DNA from: Magnetococcales bacterium
GTDB lineage: Bacteria > Pseudomonadota > Magnetococcia > Magnetococcales > JADFWU01
Reading direction: 5' to 3'
NCBI GenBank assembly: GCA_015234045.1
Contig: JADFWU010000013.1
Coordinates: 16,685 to 80,684, forward strand
DNA: 64,000 nucleotides
The position numbers and the translations under genes were made by a program. How positions within the stretch are numbered: the stretch's first letter is position 1; every line of letters starts with the position of its first letter. Positions 7,971 through 18,900 of the stretch are shown in pieces. Below the pieces are notes generated by a model. That model saw only the letters and a list, made by a program, of their open reading frames with translations. It did not search any database and was not told the origin of the DNA.

Positions 7971-10646
7971 TCAGGTTATTCTGCCACAGCAGTGCTTGAA
8001 TTTTCTACCGCTACCACAGGTACACGGCGCATTCCGGCCCACTTTCTTTTCGCTTCGCTTGAACGGTGTTCCACTGGGCTCTTCATCATCGCCCTTGGGG
8101 TTATTCATGGTCATACCGCGTTCACGTGCTTGCGCCCGCTCTGCTTCCGCCGCTTCGACCTGCTCCTGCTGCTGAACCTCAACACGAGACAGAAATTCCA
8201 CCGTATCGACTTTAATACGGTCCAACAATCCGGCAAACAGGCTGAAAGCCTCTTGTTTATACTCGTTAAGCGGATCTTTCTGGGCATAGCCGCGTAGATG
8301 AATACCCTCACGGAGATGATCCATGTTCAGAAGATGTTCTTTCCACAGAAAATCCAACATCTGCAACATGATGCTCTTTTCAAGATAGCGCATCAACGGC
8401 GGTGTCAAACGCTCTTCACGGGATTTCAGATAGGCATCAATAGCGGCCAAAGAACGCTCTTTCACCACCAGAGCCGTCACACCCTCTTCCTCTTTCCATT
8501 CATCAGCGGGAAGAGAAATAGCGAACTGTTTCATAATGGAGTCAACGAATTCCTTGGTCTGCCACTCTTCAGGATAAGCCTCTTCAGGAATATATTGCTC
8601 CAGAATGTCGGTGAACAACTCATTACGACACTCGGCCAGATATTCAGAGATATCTTCACTCTCCATCAACTGGCGGCGCTGCTCATAAATGGCCATGCGC
8701 TGATCGTTCATCACATCATCGAACTTCAGAATATTCTTACGAATATCGAAGTTGCGGCCTTCGACCTTTTTCTGTGCTGATTCAATGGCTTTATTGATCC
8801 AAGGATGGACAATGGCCTCACCCTCTTCCAAGCCTAATTTCTGCAACATGCCATCCATGCGATCAGATCCGAAGATCCGCATCAGATCATCTTGCAAAGA
8901 GAGGAAGAAACGACTGGAACCCGGATCACCCTGACGACCAGCACGACCACGTAACTGATTGTCAATGCGTCGGGATTCATGCCGCTCTGTGCCGATGATG
9001 TGCAATCCGCCAGCGGCAAGAACGGCTCTGCGCTCGGCGTTTGTCTCAGCTCGGATAGCCGCGATACGTTGTTGTTTTTCTGCCTCATCCAGACCTTCAG
9101 GCACTTCCGCTTTGATACGCATCTCGACATTACCGCCAAGCTGAATATCCGTACCACGACCCGCCATATTGGTGGCGATGGTTACCGCGTCTTTACGACC
9201 CGCTTGTGAGACAATTTCCGCTTCCATTTCGTGGAATTTAGCATTGAGCACTTTATGCGGTATTTTTAATTTTTTCAGAGCTTTGGCCAGCTCTTCAGAC
9301 TTTTCAATGGAGACGGTACCAACCAGCGTTGGTTGACCGCGTTTGTAGCAATCCTGCACATCGGTCAGGATGGCGTTCACCTTCTCGGCATGGGTGCGGT
9401 ACACCTCGTCATCATTATCCACACGCACCAGATCCTGGTTGGATGGGATGATGATCACTTCCAGATCATAGATGGATTCAAATTCCGTTGCCTCGGTATC
9501 CGCCGTGCCGGTCATGCCAGACAGAGTGTCATACATGCGGAACAGATTCTGGAATGTGATGGATGCCAGGGTTTGGGATTCGTTCTGAATCACCACCTGT
9601 TCTTTGGCTTCCAACGCTTGGTGCAGACCATCGGAGTAGCGCCGACCCGGCATCATACGTCCGGTGAACTCATCAATAATGACCACTTCGCCCTCTTTGA
9701 CGATGTAATCCTTATCATGTTCAAACAGCGCATGCGCTTTCAGGGCCTGGTTGAGATGATGGACTTTCTCAACATTGCGGACATCGTACAGATCGCCATC
9801 TTCGAGCAATCCGCGTTCACGCAACAGTTTTTCGCCATGCTCATTACCCTCTTCGGTAAGCACCACAGTACGGGCTTTTTCATCCACAGTGTAGTGCACA
9901 TCCCGCTCTAACAACGGAATGATGGCATTGATTGTATAATATTTATCGGTATTGTCTTCAGTAGGACCGGAGATAATCAACGGCGTTCTGGCTTCATCAA
10001 TCAAAATGGAGTCCACCTCATCGACGATGGCGTAGTGCAACGGCCTTTGCACCATCTCTTCCAAGGTAAACTTCATGTTGTCGCGCAGGAAATCGAAACC
10101 AAATTCGTTATTGGTGCCGTACGTGATATCCGCCTGATAGGCTGCCTGGCGCTGCACATCATCCTGACCATGCACGATCACACCAACCGTCAAACCGAGA
10201 AATTGATAGATCTGCCCCATCCATTCGGAGTCACGTTTGGCCAGATAGTCATTGACGGTCACCAAATGGGCACCCTTGCCCTCCAGGGCATTGAGATAAA
10301 GCGGCAACGTTGCCACCAGGGTTTTACCCTCACCGGTGCCCATCTCCGTAATCTTACCGTGATGCAACACCATACCTCCGACAAGCTGGACATCAAAATG
10401 TCGCATACCGGTCACCCGGCGACTGGCTTCCCGCACCGTGGCAAACGCCTCGGGCAGCAGATCGTCCAGGGTTTCGCCATCGGCCAGACGCTGACGGAAA
10501 AGCACCGTCTGACCGCGCAAGGCGGCATCGTCCAGTGTCTTCAAGCCCTCTTCCAGATCATTGATCTTCTGGACGATGGGATTGAGGCGTTTGAGGTATC
10601 GTGTATTACGGGTTCCGAAAAATTTCCGGGCCAGTGCTGAAAACAT
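7971..10646 (-). CDS. secA: Preprotein translocase ATPase SecA
   Basis: The motor that drives unfolded proteins through SecYEG. 891 residues, normal length. Walker [12 protein letters not shown] is near residue 103, the DEAD-type Walker B is [16 protein letters not shown], and the helicase motifs [13 protein letters not shown] and [13 protein letters not shown] are intact. The C-terminal zinc and SecB-binding tail [14 protein letters not shown] is complete. The start at 10646 ([20 protein letters not shown]) is chosen because it gives the family N-terminus and has an AAGGA site; an in-frame GTG/ATG 63 codons upstream would add a non-conserved leader. It is monocistronic and convergent with hpnD. 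Confidence 0.97.
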   Translation of the reverse strand: MFSALARKFFGTRNTRYLKRLNPIVQKINDLEEGLKTLDDAALRGQTVLFRQRLADGETLDDLLPEAFATVREASRRVTGMRHFDVQLVGGMVLHHGKITEMGTGEGKTLVATLPLYLNALEGKGAHLVTVNDYLAKRDSEWMGQIYQFLGLTVGVIVHGQDDVQRQAAYQADITYGTNNEFGFDFLRDNMKFTLEEMVQRPLHYAIVDEVDSILIDEARTPLIISGPTEDNTDKYYTINAIIPLLERDVHYTVDEKARTVVLTEEGNEHGEKLLRERGLLEDGDLYDVRNVEKVHHLNQALKAHALFEHDKDYIVKEGEVVIIDEFTGRMMPGRRYSDGLHQALEAKEQVVIQNESQTLASITFQNLFRMYDTLSGMTGTADTEATEFESIYDLEVIIIPSNQDLVRVDNDDEVYRTHAEKVNAILTDVQDCYKRGQPTLVGTVSIEKSEELAKALKKLKIPHKVLNAKFHEMEAEIVSQAGRKDAVTIATNMAGRGTDIQLGGNVEMRIKAEVPEGLDEAEKQQRIAAIRAETNAERRAVLAAGGLHIIGTERHESRRIDNQLRGRAGRQGDPGSSRFFLSLQDDLMRIFGSDRMDGMLQKLGLEEGEAIVHPWINKAIESAQKKVEGRNFDIRKNILKFDDVMNDQRMAIYEQRRQLMESEDISEYLAECRNELFTDILEQYIPEEAYPEEWQTKEFVDSIMKQFAISLPADEWKEEEGVTALVVKERSLAAIDAYLKSREERLTPPLMRYLEKSIMLQMLDFLWKEHLLNMDHLREGIHLRGYAQKDPLNEYKQEAFSLFAGLLDRIKVDTVEFLSRVEVQQQEQVEAAEAERAQARERGMTMNNPKGDDEEPSGTPFKRSEKKVGRNAPCTCGSGRKFKHCCGRIT

Positions 10647-10867
10647 GTCGCTTTGATTCCTTCGGAGCAGGCCTGAACGGACATCCCAGCCTGATATTCC
10701 ATGCGGGACAGAGCCTATTCCATCCTTAATTTCACAAAATAAAAAACCAGAAATCTGAAACAAATCGAGTGCACACCTGAGGTGGGTACGCACCGATGGC
10801 GAAGCAAGCCTACCTTTTGTCGCCCAAGCAATCAAAGGCTAACCGTACTTTAAGTCACTTTTTCACC

Positions 10868-10889
10868 AAAAAAAGCCCCTCAACCGGGC
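10868..10889 (-). terminator. Rho-independent terminator overlapping the stop codon of the ATPase-TPR gene
   Basis: Read on the minus strand: a short GCCC/GGGC stem followed by seven T residues. The stem includes the TGA stop of the upstream gene. The stem is only 4-5 pairs, so strength is uncertain. Confidence 0.5.
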
Positions 10890-13800
10890 ATTTCAAACGG
10901 CGGCTCCTCTTTATTCCAAAACAGAGGCAAATCTTTGGGATCACCACAGCCATAGCTTTTGCCTTCTATGAAGGGCTTGTAGCGGTCCAGCATTTTCTGG
11001 GGTTTGGGGACATCTTTGAAGGTGTCCCGTTTTTCCTGAGGTAGCGTGCAGAGTGCGGTGACCAATTGACGAAGAGGCTCTCTCAAATCAGAGCGGCAGC
11101 CTGCCAGGAGATAACCATCATTTATAATATCCAAACGCTCTTCGTGATTGGATACTCTATTAACTATCGACTGAAAATCAGTGGCCTCAGTTTGACCTGA
11201 AGAGTTGGATATCTTAATTAACCAATCAATAAACTGCACAGCAACATCTTTGGTTTTTCTTCTTAGCCATGTTTCAGACAACTCAACTATTTCATCAAAT
11301 TGTTTTTCAAGAGCTAATGTCAATATAGTTTGATTAACAAACTCAGAAACCCCTTTCCCTTGCTGCATGATTAAAAGAGACTTCTCAAAATGCTCTCTTG
11401 CCAAATCTGTTTCATTGAGATGTTGATATAATGAGCCTAAATTTCTATGTATATAAGCCCTACCTGCTTCATCCTCAGAAACAGTTAACCCCTTCTTAAA
11501 AACAGACTTGGCTATGCTGAAATAGCCATTACGATAATAAGATAATAATCCGAGACCATTCCATGCATGCGCAAACTTTGGATCCAGATCTATCGCTTTT
11601 CGATACGATGACTCCGAGTCTTCATAACGATCCATATAATTTTGATACAAATTGCCCAACTCTTGCCATGGATGCGCTAATTTTGGATCCAGTTCTATCG
11701 CTTTTCGGTATGATGACTCCGAGTCTTCATAACGCTCCATATGATTTTGATACAAATTACCCAATCCATGCCATGGAGGCGCATACTTTGGATCCAGTTC
11801 TATCGCTTTTCGGTACGATGACTCCGATTCTTCATAACGCTCCATATGATATTGATACAAATTGCCCAATTCATTCCATGAAATCGCAACCTTTGGCTCC
11901 AGTTCTATCGCTTTTCGATACGATGACTCCGAGTCTTCATAACGCCCCATGTTATATTGATACAAATTGCCTAATTCATACCATGAACCTGCAAACTTTG
12001 AATCCAGATCTATCGCTTTTCGATACGATGACTCTGAGTCTTCATAACGCCCCATGTTATATTGATACAAATTGCCCAATCCATACCATGGATCTGCAAA
12101 CTTTGAATCCCGTTCTATTGCTTTATTATAATACAACTCAGCGTTTTTATAATTCTCCATACAATTATGATATAAATCTCCCAAAGCGGCACATACCCGA
12201 GCATCTTCTGGATCAATATCAGCAGCTTTTTTATAACATCTCTCAGCTTCAGGACATTCACCCTGTTCACCAAAAGAATCCCCAACTCGTCCCCAAATAC
12301 TTAAAACATCTTCTTCCACCGATTCAACACCTTGATAAATCAACTCTCTCAGTTCAGTATTCTTTCCAGCTTCCTGCCAAAGCTCATACCAATATTGCCC
12401 CCACTGCTCCCAAGCTGGGAACGGATGATTGCCTTTTTCGAAACCTTTTAACAGAGCAGGAACTATTGAATTATCTTCATTGAGAACAATGTGTTCTACC
12501 CACTCTTTTTGATGCTTAAAATAGTGGGAAATCAAATTAGGAATAAATTCACCATCCAGCATAGAAAGCTTTTGTCGTTCCTCATTAAACACCCCAACCA
12601 ACTCATTGATTTGAGCAGCACTCAACGTGTCAAAATCGTCCAACAATTGCTTCTTATTTTCCCAAGACATGGACGTAAAGCCGGATAACCAGTCCAAAAA
12701 TTCATCATGGCTGACCTTAACGCCCTCCGGCATTGGTTTAGAGCCAATGAGTTCTTCTCTGACAGAATCAATTGTGCGCCCTTCTTCTGGCATCAGGTCC
12801 AAAGGCCAATACCAGTGAGGCAAACGCAACAGAGGAATAAAATCCTCGCTCCGATGTTTTTTTGGCAATGAATCATCGAGAAGAAAGTGTTCTCTTTGCT
12901 GATTATCTGATTTTTTACTTTTCTGACTATCTGGTTTTCTATCCGCAGAGATACCGGTAGTGCGGGAGATTTTTTCTTGGATTTCCCGCTCCTGTTTTTC
13001 CAGAAGCTGCCCATCAATGTCTTCGGCTATATTGATTACAGATTGTACATAGGGGTGCTCACGATTTTTCAAAGCCAGAGGTAGATCTGAAACAGCGAGA
13101 TGTGGCGTATAGGGCAGCGTATATATTACAGGAACGACCTCATCCTGTTCACCTTCAGAAACATGCAGGCGTTCATCTTTCAACAACTGTTTACCCTGAT
13201 TCAATGCCTGCATGGCAAAAGGATCATCATGGATATGGGCTGGAATCGGTGAGAACACCACTTTCAGGTCTTTTGCATAACACCCCAAAGGCACGCGCTC
13301 TTTTCGAAGTGCTTTAAGGGTTAAACTAAGACCTGTTAAATTCTGCTCATTAAGTCCAGATATCAAAACGATTTCATCAGCTAAATAGCCCAGCGTCATA
13401 TTCAACAGTTCTGGAAATCCTGTACGGCAATCAATCAGAACATAGTCGAATTTTTTCTTACAATCAGGGAGGACAAACTGGGAAAAATCTTCTCTCAATT
13501 TGAATGAAAAGCCCCTTAACGCCTTGTCAAAAGGATTTTTCGACGCGCCGTTCGAACTGGGAATAGTTTGAATTTCACCATCAATGATAGTTGGCGACTG
13601 AAAACGTACCTTACCTGCGCCCATGGCCATAATTCGACCATTCCGCCCCCAAACCATCCCCTTTGGAGGAAACATTTCCCGAAACAGTCTACCGGCTGGA
13701 TAGTAGCCAAAATGATCGGGATTCTCTTTATGTTTTTCGTAGAAAATTGTCAGCAGATCACTAAATCCTCGACCTTCAAGAGAAGGATCACTCCAGGGTG

Positions 13801-13960
13801 AATTTTTCAGCATGGGAGAATAGGTCAGCCCAGGAGCCGCCAGATCCATATCCACCAAGCCAATCACTTTACCCAAAGAAGCCCAGTAGGTAGCCAGATT
13901 CATCATCAAAGAGGTTCTGCCAACACCACCTTTAAATGAGAAGAACGCTATAATTTTCAT
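10880..13960 (-). CDS. ParA/MinD-like ATPase fused to a TPR array (accessory block, paralogue 2)
   Basis: 1026 residues. Residues 1-320 are a deviant-Walker ATPase: FSFKGGVGRTSL near residue 7, Walker A' VDMDLAAPGL near 37, and switch II-like VLIDCRTGFP near 175. The P-loop lysine is replaced by arginine (GRT, not GKT). Residues about 370-540 are an unrecognised linker domain. About 560-870 hold eight or nine TPR units of 35 residues (WYGLGNLYQYNMGRYEDSES type), encoded by nearly identical 105-base repeats. The C-terminal 150 residues are conserved with the paralogue at 16.0-19.4 kb and end in SYGCGDPKD...MPG. Its ATG overlaps the stop of the preceding gene (ATGA). Cytosolic; function unknown. 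This architecture recalls conflict/defence NTPases, by inference only. Confidence 0.85.
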   Translation of the reverse strand: MKIIAFFSFKGGVGRTSLMMNLATYWASLGKVIGLVDMDLAAPGLTYSPMLKNSPWSDPSLEGRGFSDLLTIFYEKHKENPDHFGYYPAGRLFREMFPPKGMVWGRNGRIMAMGAGKVRFQSPTIIDGEIQTIPSSNGASKNPFDKALRGFSFKLREDFSQFVLPDCKKKFDYVLIDCRTGFPELLNMTLGYLADEIVLISGLNEQNLTGLSLTLKALRKERVPLGCYAKDLKVVFSPIPAHIHDDPFAMQALNQGKQLLKDERLHVSEGEQDEVVPVIYTLPYTPHLAVSDLPLALKNREHPYVQSVINIAEDIDGQLLEKQEREIQEKISRTTGISADRKPDSQKSKKSDNQQREHFLLDDSLPKKHRSEDFIPLLRLPHWYWPLDLMPEEGRTIDSVREELIGSKPMPEGVKVSHDEFLDWLSGFTSMSWENKKQLLDDFDTLSAAQINELVGVFNEERQKLSMLDGEFIPNLISHYFKHQKEWVEHIVLNEDNSIVPALLKGFEKGNHPFPAWEQWGQYWYELWQEAGKNTELRELIYQGVESVEEDVLSIWGRVGDSFGEQGECPEAERCYKKAADIDPEDARVCAALGDLYHNCMENYKNAELYYNKAIERDSKFADPWYGLGNLYQYNMGRYEDSESSYRKAIDLDSKFAGSWYELGNLYQYNMGRYEDSESSYRKAIELEPKVAISWNELGNLYQYHMERYEESESSYRKAIELDPKYAPPWHGLGNLYQNHMERYEDSESSYRKAIELDPKLAHPWQELGNLYQNYMDRYEDSESSYRKAIDLDPKFAHAWNGLGLLSYYRNGYFSIAKSVFKKGLTVSEDEAGRAYIHRNLGSLYQHLNETDLAREHFEKSLLIMQQGKGVSEFVNQTILTLALEKQFDEIVELSETWLRRKTKDVAVQFIDWLIKISNSSGQTEATDFQSIVNRVSNHEERLDIINDGYLLAGCRSDLREPLRQLVTALCTLPQEKRDTFKDVPKPQKMLDRYKPFIEGKSYGCGDPKDLPLFWNKEEPPFEMPG
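11560..12190 (-). repeat. Tandem 105-base repeats coding for TPR units
   Basis: The block GATGACTCCGAGTCTTCATA recurs with small changes every 105 bases (about 11604, 11709, 11814, 11919, 12024). Each unit codes for one 35-residue TPR. The nucleotide similarity is higher than protein conservation would need, which suggests recent duplication or gene conversion. Confidence 0.8.
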
Positions 13961-14946
13961 GCCACATACTCTTCACTACTAAAAGACTCTCCTGGCATTG
14001 TATTAATAGCTTCAATTACACATTCATCTAAACCTCCATCAACCAAATCGAATGTAACGCTCTTTGATTCTGAAAGTGGTATTTCAGAATCTTCTAATTC
14101 ACCCTCTCTCTCTGACGGTTCAAGAATTTTATCTTCATCTTTCTTTGCCAGCACAGAAACTCCACTACTACGAATCATTTCAACCTGATCCGACCAAATT
14201 TTATTCACCCGCCTTGCCGCAGCCTCATATTTTTCATAGGAACAGTTCTCAAAAAATGGCTGCACTTTCCCTTCATAAATAATCGGTAAAACTTCCAACG
14301 CTTTCGGCATCAGGCGAGTAACCGCTGCACGACGAACCATAAAACTCCAAAGCAGATCCTCATGCTGACTATCAACACATAGCTCGCCTATATCAGTCCA
14401 CACCTCTATTTGTTTCAATGACTCAATAGACAGTTCACCTTGATTATCAATCATTCCCTGCAAAATCTTCTGTGGAATCTTTATATCAAGACGATCTAAC
14501 AATTTATTTCCAGCAGCTCTTCTCATCTGCTTGATGTCATCATGCGTGGCAAACATCAATTTCTTTGTCCCACACATCCACTTTCCTGACAGCGGCGGCA
14601 AGAATTGTGATCGAGATTTTGCTTCGGTGTTTTCAACAAACCTGGGAAAGGAACCGGCCAACGCTTCATACTCTTTTAAAAATTCAGAATCCATATAAAA
14701 AGCACGGATATTTCTTCCTACGAACTTTTTTTCAACAACCGGACAGAGCAACCCTGTTTCTGAATACTCTTCAAAATCAGATCGGCTGATAATTTTTGTA
14801 ATATCTTCCAGAATATCATCCAACAACCCCAATTTATCCGGCTCTTGTGTGCTATGTACAATCACAGCCTCCTCACCACAGCCATCTGCGAGACTTCTGT
14901 TGACAGCTTCAACAATTACTTTTTGATTGTCTGTCGTCTCAGTCAT
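13957..14946 (-). CDS. Unrecognised 329-residue protein, middle gene of the ATPase-TPR operon
   Basis: Not recognised. The start at 14946 (MTETTDNQKVIVEAVNR) is chosen because it overlaps the upstream stop as ATGA; an alternative start lies ten codons earlier. The protein is soluble and acidic with no signal peptide or membrane segment. It begins with a helix and the stretch GCGEEAVIVHSTQEPDKLG. The centre has MRRAAGNKLLDRLDIKIPQK and a helical region around VRRAAVTRLMPKALEVLP. The tail (about 265-329) is low-complexity and rich in Glu and Ser. Its stop overlaps the start of the ATPase-TPR gene, so both are co-translated. This suggests that it works with that ATPase, perhaps as an effector or adaptor (inference). 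Confidence 0.75.
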   Translation of the reverse strand: MTETTDNQKVIVEAVNRSLADGCGEEAVIVHSTQEPDKLGLLDDILEDITKIISRSDFEEYSETGLLCPVVEKKFVGRNIRAFYMDSEFLKEYEALAGSFPRFVENTEAKSRSQFLPPLSGKWMCGTKKLMFATHDDIKQMRRAAGNKLLDRLDIKIPQKILQGMIDNQGELSIESLKQIEVWTDIGELCVDSQHEDLLWSFMVRRAAVTRLMPKALEVLPIIYEGKVQPFFENCSYEKYEAAARRVNKIWSDQVEMIRSSGVSVLAKKDEDKILEPSEREGELEDSEIPLSESKSVTFDLVDGGLDECVIEAINTMPGESFSSEEYVA

Positions 14947-15830
14947 CTCATACCGCCCTGCTTTTTCTCTATCCAATTTTTCATAAAATCACGCACGCCT
15001 TGTTCCGGGTCAGCGCCATAATCCAGAAAACCATCTGGCAATTCGGGAGGTTCCGACACCCCTTCCTCACCTCTGACATAGGCTTCTTTCCATAGAGCCA
15101 ACGCGCCAAGAACCTTTCGATAAGTTTCCTTTGGCATTGCCCAGCCTAACAATGCATCAGTAACAGAAATAGGTTTTGGTCCGGTTAATCGCACTTCCCA
15201 AGTCCAAGAGGCCCAGTCATCAGACAACTTGTCCACATAGCGAACGGGAAGATCACAATGATCCCAACAAGCATCTTTCAATTCTGGGCAACTTGCAGGT
15301 TTGTCACCATCCATATAATTTTGCCACTCAGAACCATAGAAGGACCACAAATATTCATGGAAGCCAGCACGCCACTGATCCAATTCCATCCGTGTTTCCT
15401 GTAAAAATTTTACAGCCTTAAACCGCTCTTTATCCTCAGATTCAACAGGAAACGGCTTGCAATTTCCTGTGAACACACCACCGCTGTCACACGGCGTTGC
15501 ACAACCATCCTTTTCGCGCTCTATCTCCGGATGATAACACAGCATAATTAGCTCACCATAAACCTCATCTCGACCAATTGCTCTTTTTTCAGCCTTATTT
15601 CGGTCAGGCCGCCCAGCTTTTCCAGCATACATGTAAACAGCAGGCATCCAACCGCATTTTTCCTGCACGTCCCAACAACGACTGCCTTTTTTGGACACAT
15701 GATAGAAAAGAGAGTCCTGGTTTTTATCTTTAAAGGCATCAAAAATCCAATCAACAGGTGTCGTATGCACCAACGGCATCCAAGATGCGGGTGATTTACC
15801 TTCCCGAAACACTTGTTCAATCATGGCCAT
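14943..15830 (-). CDS. Unrecognised Cys/Trp-rich protein, first gene of the ATPase-TPR operon
   Basis: Not recognised. 295 residues from the ATG at 15830, supported by GGAG seven bases upstream; an in-frame ATG 21 codons earlier would add a hydrophobic, non-conserved-looking leader. The sequence is unusually rich in Trp and Cys (CWDVQEKCGWMPAVYMY, CATPCDSGGVFTGNC, CPELKDACWDHCD). Several Cys pairs could bind metal, but no known zinc-finger spacing fits. Near the C-terminus is GALALWKEAYVRGEEGV. It opens a three-gene operon that is coupled by ATGA overlaps to the 329-residue protein and the ATPase-TPR protein. Confidence 0.72.
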   Translation of the reverse strand: MAMIEQVFREGKSPASWMPLVHTTPVDWIFDAFKDKNQDSLFYHVSKKGSRCWDVQEKCGWMPAVYMYAGKAGRPDRNKAEKRAIGRDEVYGELIMLCYHPEIEREKDGCATPCDSGGVFTGNCKPFPVESEDKERFKAVKFLQETRMELDQWRAGFHEYLWSFYGSEWQNYMDGDKPASCPELKDACWDHCDLPVRYVDKLSDDWASWTWEVRLTGPKPISVTDALLGWAMPKETYRKVLGALALWKEAYVRGEEGVSEPPELPDGFLDYGADPEQGVRDFMKNWIEKKQGGMR

Positions 15831-15941
15831 ATACAACTCCAGTAAGTACGCATATCCACAACTCAAAAAACATAATCGCTTACAGTTGTTCAACGCAATC
15901 CTGAAGATACTATATGATATTTATTCTTTGTTAAAGATTTG
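15831..15941 (-). promoter_or_regulatory. Likely promoter region of the three-gene ATPase-TPR operon
   Basis: An AT-rich stretch directly upstream of the first gene and after the hairpin that closes the preceding transcript. It has TATA-like sequences (TATCATATAGT on the minus strand). No unambiguous -35 element. Confidence 0.35.
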
Positions 15942-15968
15942 ACCGGGCTTCAAGGAGGGAAGCCCGGT
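15942..15968 (-). terminator. Hairpin terminator of the larger ATPase-TPR gene
   Basis: ACCGGGCTTC (15942-15951) and GAAGCCCGGT (15959-15968) form a perfect 10-pair stem with a 7-base loop, just past the stop codon at 15984. The T-tract is TTTTGTT on the plus strand and weaker on the minus strand. Confidence 0.65.
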
Positions 15969-15983
15969 TTTGTTGAGAAGACC

Positions 15984-18900
15984 TCAGCCAGGCATATCCA
16001 ACACCGGTTCGTCCTCTTTGAAGAACCGGTTCATATCATTCGGATCGCCACAACCAATGCTTAATCGTGCAACAAATGGTTTGTAGCGGTCCAAAATCTC
16101 TTTTGGAAGAGCTACATCTTTAAAGGTTTCCAGCTTTTCAGCAGGCAATCCATAGAGCTTATTGGCAAAGCGGCGTAATGGTAGGCGCAGATCTGCCCGG
16201 AAGCCGGATATCCGATAACAAGCCGTGAGTATTTCGAACCGTGTGTAGTGGCTGGAGAGCGTATCTATGACCGATTGCGTGTTCATGGCATCCAGTGGTG
16301 TTTTTTGGAGCCAGGCGGCAAAATGTAGATTAGCGTCTTTTGGGAATTTTATTAGCCAATCATTCAGAATATCCGCTGATTGATCGCCCTTTTTGTTCAG
16401 GCAGGCTTCCAAAATGATCTGAATATGGCAATGATGGCGGTATAGATCGGGCCTGAGACCGGATAAGGATTGATCCAAGTGCGCGATGGCCATACCGTTT
16501 TCATCGGCATGCTGGTAAAGAAAACCAAGATCCCGTTGCAGGGTTGCATTGATATTTTCATCATCAGCCAGTGACAAACCTTTTTCAATCAATTTCTTGG
16601 CGGCGCTGTAATGGCCTCGGTGCATCCAATAAAGCAAGCCCATACCATGCCAGGGATAGGCATATCTTGGATCAAGCTCAATGGACTTACGATAAGCCGC
16701 TTCCGCTTCATCAAGACGACCCAGATGATCTTGCAACAGATTGCCCAACCCATTCCACGCAGAGGCATAACTCGGCTTTAAAGTCAGTGCATGTTGATAG
16801 GCTGATTCCGACTCGGCATAGCGTGCGAAGTGATTTTTCAGCAGGTTGCCCAGCTTGTTCCAGGGATCAACCTCTGAGGCATCAAGCTCAATCGATTTCC
16901 GATAAGCGGCTTCCGCCTCTTCCGGTCTACCCAATTTATATTGATACAGATTGCCCAGACCATGCCAAGGCGCGGCCAGAGAGCCATCCGCTTCGATAAT
17001 CTTGATGTACGCCTCTTCCGAAGCGTCTGGCCGGTGCAGCTTGTACTGATACAAATTGCCCAACGTATACCAGGGATGGGCATAATTGGGATCAAGCTCA
17101 ATAGCCTTTTTGAATACAGCCTCTGAATCTTCTGGACGGTCCAGTTTATTTTGATACAACTTGCCCAGACCATGCCACGCATCGGCGTATTTTGGATCAA
17201 GTTCCAACGCCTGTTGATAGGCCGCTTCCGAAGCCTCAGGCCTGTCCAGTACATGTTGATAAAGATTGGCCAACCCTTGGTGATAATTGGGCAGACGCGG
17301 TTCCAACTCAATGGCGGTCTGATAAGCGGCTTCAGACTCCTCTGCGCGGTCGAGTTTATAGTGCAACAGCTTGGCTAGTCCGTACCACGGATACGCCAGC
17401 GAACCATCCAAGGCAATGGCCTTACGGTACGCCTTTTCAGACTCTTCATAGCGATTGAGATGGTTTTTGAGCAGATTACCCAGACCATGCCAAGTATCGG
17501 CGTTGTTGGGATCACTCTCCAACGCTTTCCGATAGGCCGACTCAGCCTGTTCTGGACGATTGAGCGTATATTGATACAGATTACCAAGCCCTTGCCAGGC
17601 ATTGGCCAGCGACTCATCCAGCGCCAGCGCCTGACGGTACACTTTTTCCGCATCGGAGGGACGGTCAAGGCGTTCATGCAACAGCCGACCAAAGTTTGAC
17701 CACGCTTCAGGATCATTCCGATCCTGGTCAATACTCTTGATAAATGCACCCGCCGCTTGATCATACTCTCCAGAAGCGGCAAGACGGATGCCTAAACGAT
17801 TCCAAGCTGAAGCATCTTCGGTATCCATTTTAAACGCCTCCTGCATAGCCTGTTCATAACGTGGGGGGTCATTGCGAAACAGTTCTGCCAACGCAACCCA
17901 AAAAATCGGTAGATCTTCCCAGCTTGGGAATGATCCTTTGCGTTGAGCCGCCTGATCCATAAGCGGCTTGATGATCTTACCGGGCTGATTCAGAATCACG
18001 CGATCTGCCCAGGCAATCTGATGGTGCAGATAGAACACCATGCGTGAGGTCGGGTCTGAGCCATCCGGCACAGCGTGTCTTTGCCGTTCCCTATCCAATA
18101 TATCAATCAGCGCGTTGAGTTGCGACTGTGACAGATCCGGCATAAGAGCTAAAATACGTTTTTTCTCACCCACTGAAAAAGCCACCGAACCGGCCAGCAG
18201 GTCCAAAATTCCATCTTTATCCGCAATCACACCCTGCGGCAACGTGCCAATCAATCCCGCGCGAACCTCTGCGATACGATCCTTTTGACCTGTTGCCAAG
18301 AGCGGCCAGTACCAACGCGGCAGAATCAATTGAAATTCCGTAGATTCAGCCCTACTATCAGCGCTATCCAGATATTTCTTGGACGATTTCACCAGCCCTG
18401 CCACAGCCGCATCGTCACCAGTGAAGGACACCCCAACACACCGACCCATCGCATACTGGGTCTTTTGGATTGTGTGTTGCACGGTTGCCCCATCAATCTG
18501 TTCAGCAATCGCCATCACGGTCCGCACATAGGGCAGATCCTGACGATTCAACAGCAACGGCAGATCCGATCCGGCAAGCCGAGCATCATAGGGCATAACG
18601 AAACACGCTGGCGTGGTTTCGACTTGAATATCTTCAGGCGGCACCAAAGCATACGCAGAAGACAAACGCACCCCTTTTTCCAACGCCTGCATGGCCAGCG
18701 GACAGATATTGATCTGACTCTGCAACGGCGACAACGCCACCACCACGTCACGAGCATACGCACCAAACGGAATCGCCTCTTCACGCAACGTTTGGAGCGT
18801 TTCAGCAAAAACGGATAAATTTTGACTGGTCAAACCGGACATCAACACGATCTGATCCGCCATATTACCCAGCATCAGAGCCAGTAGATCAGGGTATCCC

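Noticed and set aside
9333-9911. Plus-strand frame of 192 codons inside secA
   Set aside because: Antisense shadow of the conserved secA coding sequence.
11563-12483. Plus-strand open frame of 306 codons with repeated LFDTMTPSLHNAP-type units
   Set aside because: It lies opposite the TPR repeats of the ATPase-TPR gene. Its periodicity is the mirror of the 105-base coding repeats; it has no ribosome site and no family resemblance.
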